Shown here in pieces: positions 21,990-24,532 of a stretch of DNA of 24,532 nucleotides (positions within the stretch are counted from its first letter, which is position 1; each line of letters begins with the position of its first letter). This stretch comes from UBA11524 sp051883695. Its GTDB lineage: Bacteria > Bacillota > Clostridia > Christensenellales > Aristaeellaceae. The position numbers and the translations under genes were made by a program. Under the pieces are notes generated by a model, which was not told where the DNA came from, ran no database searches, and saw only the letters and a list, made by a program, of their open reading frames with translations. Location: contig JBJEUF010000015.1 in the NCBI GenBank assembly GCA_051883695.1, positions 1-24,532 on the forward strand, written 5' to 3'.

Positions 21990-24434
21990 ATGAAGAAACT
22001 GCTCATCGCCCTGCTGGCGCTGGCGCTGTGCTTCGCCGTCGCGCTGGCGGAGGACGCCGTGATTGACTTTGAGAATGGCTCAACCGGTGTTTTCCAGCAG
22101 TCCGGCTCCTGCTCCGTGGCTGTCACGGACAAGCTCGCCCACGAGGGCGGCAAGGCGCTGGCCGTGACGAACCGCTCCGGCAACAACTGGGATGCGGCTG
22201 ACCTGAACTGCGCCGGCGCGGGCATCGCCGTCGGCGATCAGGTCACCCTGACCGCGTGGGTCTATGTGGACAGCGACGAGGAGGGCACCTTCGTCATCGC
22301 CAAGTCCGCCGCCGACTACGGCTGGTTCACCAACGCCAGGATCCCCGGCAAGACCTGGACCGAGTTCAAGGCTACCTTCACGTTGCAGGATGACGTGAAC
22401 ATCCGCTTCCAGAACTACGGCGAGAACTGGAACAAGGTCGATTTCTACATCGACGATGTGACCGTTTCCGTGTCCGCTGCGGCTCCCTCGCCCGAGGCGG
22501 TGGAGATGGTCGTCACCACCTTCGACTTCGAGGGCGGCGTGCCCGCCAGCTTCCTGCAGTCCGGTTCCTCCGCGCCCGCGGAGGGCAGCGTGGCCCACAG
22601 CGGCACCGGCTCCCTGTATGTGACGAACCGCTCCGGCAACAACTGGGACGCGACCGATCTGGACGCCGAGAGCCTGGGCATCGGCATGAACGTGCCCACC
22701 GTCATTTCCGCGTGGGTCTATGTGGACAGCGAGGAGGAAGGCACCTTTGTCATCGCCAAGGCCGGCGGCGACTACGCCGCGCTGGGCAAGGTCACCTGCC
22801 CCGGCAGGACCTGGACGGAGGTGACCGCCGAGTTCTCCCTGGATCAGCCCGTCAACATCCGCTTCCAGAACCAGTCCGCGAACTGGAACAGCGCCGAGTA
22901 CTACATCGACGACGTGACTGTATCCGTGGGCACCGCGCCTGTGGAGGAGGAGATCGTCTCCACCGAACCGCCGATCGACTATACCTCCGACTTCTCTTCC
23001 GGTGAGGACGGCTGGTATGCCCGTTCCGGCGGCGGCGCCTCCATCGCCGTGGTGGACGGCGCGCTGTTCATCACCGGCCGTACCGCCACCTGGAATTCTC
23101 CCGGACGCGATTTCGCGCTCGTTCCCGGCCGCACCTACAACCTGTCCGTGCTGGTCAGGCAGGATCAGCTGGACTCAACCGGCTTCATCCTCTCCATTGC
23201 CCATACCCGCGATGATGCCGAGTCCTACGAGAATCTGGGCACCTGCACCGCCAAAAAGGGCGAGTGGACGCTGATCCAGGCGACCTATGTGGCCGGACGC
23301 TATGACAAGTATGTCCTCTACGTCGAGGGCGGCGCCGCGGACACCGAGTTCTATATCAAGGAATTCACCTGCATGGAGAAGGTCTCCACCTTCGGACAGG
23401 CGGGTCTGCCCTCCCTGAAGGAGGTCTACGCGGATCAGTTCGACTTCGGCACCGCCGTCACCGGCAGCGAGGTGATGGACGAGGCCCGCATGAAGTTCTA
23501 CGCTACCCAGTTCAACATCTTCACTCCCGGCAACGAGATGAAGCCCGATTACCTGCTGGACATGGCGGAAACCCGCAAGCAGGTGCGCGCCACCAAGGAT
23601 CAGACCATCGTATGCGTCAAGTTTGACAGCTGCATCCCGCTGCTGGACTGGGCGCAGGCCAACGGCGTGAAGGTGCACGGCCACACGCTGGTCTGGCGCT
23701 CCCAGACCCCCACGGCCTTCTTCCACGAGGACTACGCCACCCATAAGCCCCTGGTCTCCCGCGAGGTCATGCTGGCCCGCATGGAAAGCTACATCAGGCA
23801 GGTGCTGACCTGGACCAGCGAGAACTACCCGGGCGTGATCGTTTCCTGGGACGTTGTGAACGAGGCTGCCGCCGACTCCGGCCGCAAGCTGTACGACTGC
23901 CTGTGGGCGCAGGTCGTGGGCGATGATTATGTCAACCGCGCCTTCGAGTATGCCCGCAGGTACGCAGCCTCCGGCACGCTGCTGTTCTACAACGACTACA
24001 ACAGCGACGCGACCCTCAAGAACCTGATGATCGGTGACATTCTGGACAGCCTGATCGCCGAGGGCACCGTGGACGGCTACGGCTTCCAGTCCCACTACTC
24101 CACCACCTCCGACCTGAGCAAGATCAGGACCGCGTGGCTCAACATCTCCGCCCGCAAGCTGCAGGACGGCACCCCGATCCTCCTGCGCGTATCCGAGCTG
24201 GATGTGGGCATCGACGCCAACGACGAAACCAACTGGAACCGTCAGGCCTTCTTCTACGGCGAGCTGTTCAAGATCTATGCCGAGTATGCCGATCAGATCA
24301 TCGCCGTGCATACCTGGGGCACCGTGGATGACCTGAGCTGGCGCGCGAGCAACTACCCGCTGCTCTTCGACGCCAAGACCCAGCCCAAGCCCGCCTTCTG
24401 GATGCTGGCCGACCCCTCCAGGCTGGAGAAGTGA
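21990..24434 (+). CDS. Secreted GH10 endo-xylanase with three carbohydrate-binding modules
   Basis: This is an 814-residue exported enzyme. The signal peptide (MKKLLIALLALALCFAVALA, then ED) is followed by three CBM4/9/22-like jelly-roll modules (about 22-162, 174-314 and 328-462). The GH10 catalytic barrel spans about 466-812. Its motifs are NEMKPDY (N515), GHTLVWRSQTP (H565), WDVVNEA with acid/base E625, and SELDVG with nucleophile E737. GH10 enzymes cut the beta-1,4-xylan backbone and release short, often decorated, xylo-oligosaccharides. The first two modules are near-duplicates of each other (151-residue offset). No sortase motif or lipobox is present, so it is probably released. The frame is open upstream into the importer gene, but AAAGGAG and the signal peptide fix the start at 21990. 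The GH10 call is firm; the CBM family is less so. Confidence 0.92.
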   Translation: MKKLLIALLALALCFAVALAEDAVIDFENGSTGVFQQSGSCSVAVTDKLAHEGGKALAVTNRSGNNWDAADLNCAGAGIAVGDQVTLTAWVYVDSDEEGTFVIAKSAADYGWFTNARIPGKTWTEFKATFTLQDDVNIRFQNYGENWNKVDFYIDDVTVSVSAAAPSPEAVEMVVTTFDFEGGVPASFLQSGSSAPAEGSVAHSGTGSLYVTNRSGNNWDATDLDAESLGIGMNVPTVISAWVYVDSEEEGTFVIAKAGGDYAALGKVTCPGRTWTEVTAEFSLDQPVNIRFQNQSANWNSAEYYIDDVTVSVGTAPVEEEIVSTEPPIDYTSDFSSGEDGWYARSGGGASIAVVDGALFITGRTATWNSPGRDFALVPGRTYNLSVLVRQDQLDSTGFILSIAHTRDDAESYENLGTCTAKKGEWTLIQATYVAGRYDKYVLYVEGGAADTEFYIKEFTCMEKVSTFGQAGLPSLKEVYADQFDFGTAVTGSEVMDEARMKFYATQFNIFTPGNEMKPDYLLDMAETRKQVRATKDQTIVCVKFDSCIPLLDWAQANGVKVHGHTLVWRSQTPTAFFHEDYATHKPLVSREVMLARMESYIRQVLTWTSENYPGVIVSWDVVNEAAADSGRKLYDCLWAQVVGDDYVNRAFEYARRYAASGTLLFYNDYNSDATLKNLMIGDILDSLIAEGTVDGYGFQSHYSTTSDLSKIRTAWLNISARKLQDGTPILLRVSELDVGIDANDETNWNRQAFFYGELFKIYAEYADQIIAVHTWGTVDDLSWRASNYPLLFDAKTQPKPAFWMLADPSRLEK

Positions 24435-24454
24435 TTCATCATTCCATATGACGG

Positions 24455-24481
24455 AACCTCCGGTCTTTGCGGCCGGAGGTT
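24455..24481 (+). terminator. Terminator-like hairpin after the xylanase gene
   Basis: AACCTCCGGTC and GGCCGGAGGTT form an 11-bp stem with a 5-nt loop, 20 bases after the stop. As after GH88, there is no T-run; the stem is followed at once by the conserved block of the dispersed element. Confidence 0.65.
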
Positions 24482-24532
24482 CAGACTATCAACAAACCCA
24501 TGGGTGGCGTCGGAGGGCCCGCAGGCCCTTCG
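24480..24532. repeat. Second copy of the dispersed element, cut by the window edge
   Basis: These last 53 bases are identical to 11090-11142, including the ACCCATGGGT palindrome and the 9-bp hairpin ending in GGCCCTTCG. The copy continues past the window. The flanking hairpin differs in sequence from that of the first copy but has the same architecture. Confidence 0.9.

Overview
This GC-rich window reads like the chromosome of a fermentative, plant- or host-glycan-degrading Firmicute, most likely a Clostridia-type gut or rumen bacterium. The basis is strong AGGAGG-type ribosome binding sites, SigA-type promoters with mostly 17-bp spacers, intrinsic terminators, TTG/GTG starts and a dense set of secreted and intracellular polysaccharide-processing genes. 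The species cannot be named from the sequence.

Layout. (1) 1-2300, minus: a stand-alone sugar-type solute-binding protein with two C-terminal Ig-like domains. It has its own terminator, a good promoter and several palindromes. (2) 2346-5140, minus: a two-gene operon, GH43 then GH35, with an operator-like palindrome on the -10 box and a clean terminator. (3) 5154-6711, minus: a zinc-ribbon/TIR/two-TM protein with its own promoter and terminator. (4) 6822-11045, plus: a three-gene cassette of DUF2264, heparinase II/III-like lyase and GH88 unsaturated glucuronyl hydrolase, for depolymerising a uronic-acid polysaccharide. (5) 11063-11334: a hairpin-rich non-coding element bounded by two copies of one terminator-like hairpin. 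Its first 53 nt recur exactly at the right edge of the window (24480-24532). (6) 11379-13118, minus: arsR, an ArsP/YraQ-like permease and a small CxxC thioredoxin-like protein, behind an ArsR-type promoter with inverted repeats. (7) 13145-15534, minus: a mechanosensitive channel and a GNAT-GNAT-NUDIX fusion. (8) 15580-16130, minus: five tRNAs (Val, Asp, Phe, Gly, Cys) with promoter and terminator. (9) 16229-21853, minus: an Opp/Dpp-type ABC importer in the order A-D-F-B-C, with a possible structured RNA leader before the binding protein and a hairpin between A and D. (10) 21913-24481, plus: a secreted GH10 xylanase with three carbohydrate-binding modules, divergent from the importer.

How it fits together (inference). 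The secreted GH10 enzyme would cut xylan-like chains outside the cell. The divergent family-5 ABC importer may take up the products, since family-5 binding proteins can carry oligosaccharides as well as peptides. GH43 and GH35 lack signal peptides and would trim side chains or oligosaccharides in the cytoplasm. The lyase/GH88 pair implies a uronic-acid-containing substrate. Metalloid defence, tRNA and housekeeping genes are interspersed. The least explained items are the structured repeat, the RNA leader upstream of the importer, and the TIR protein.
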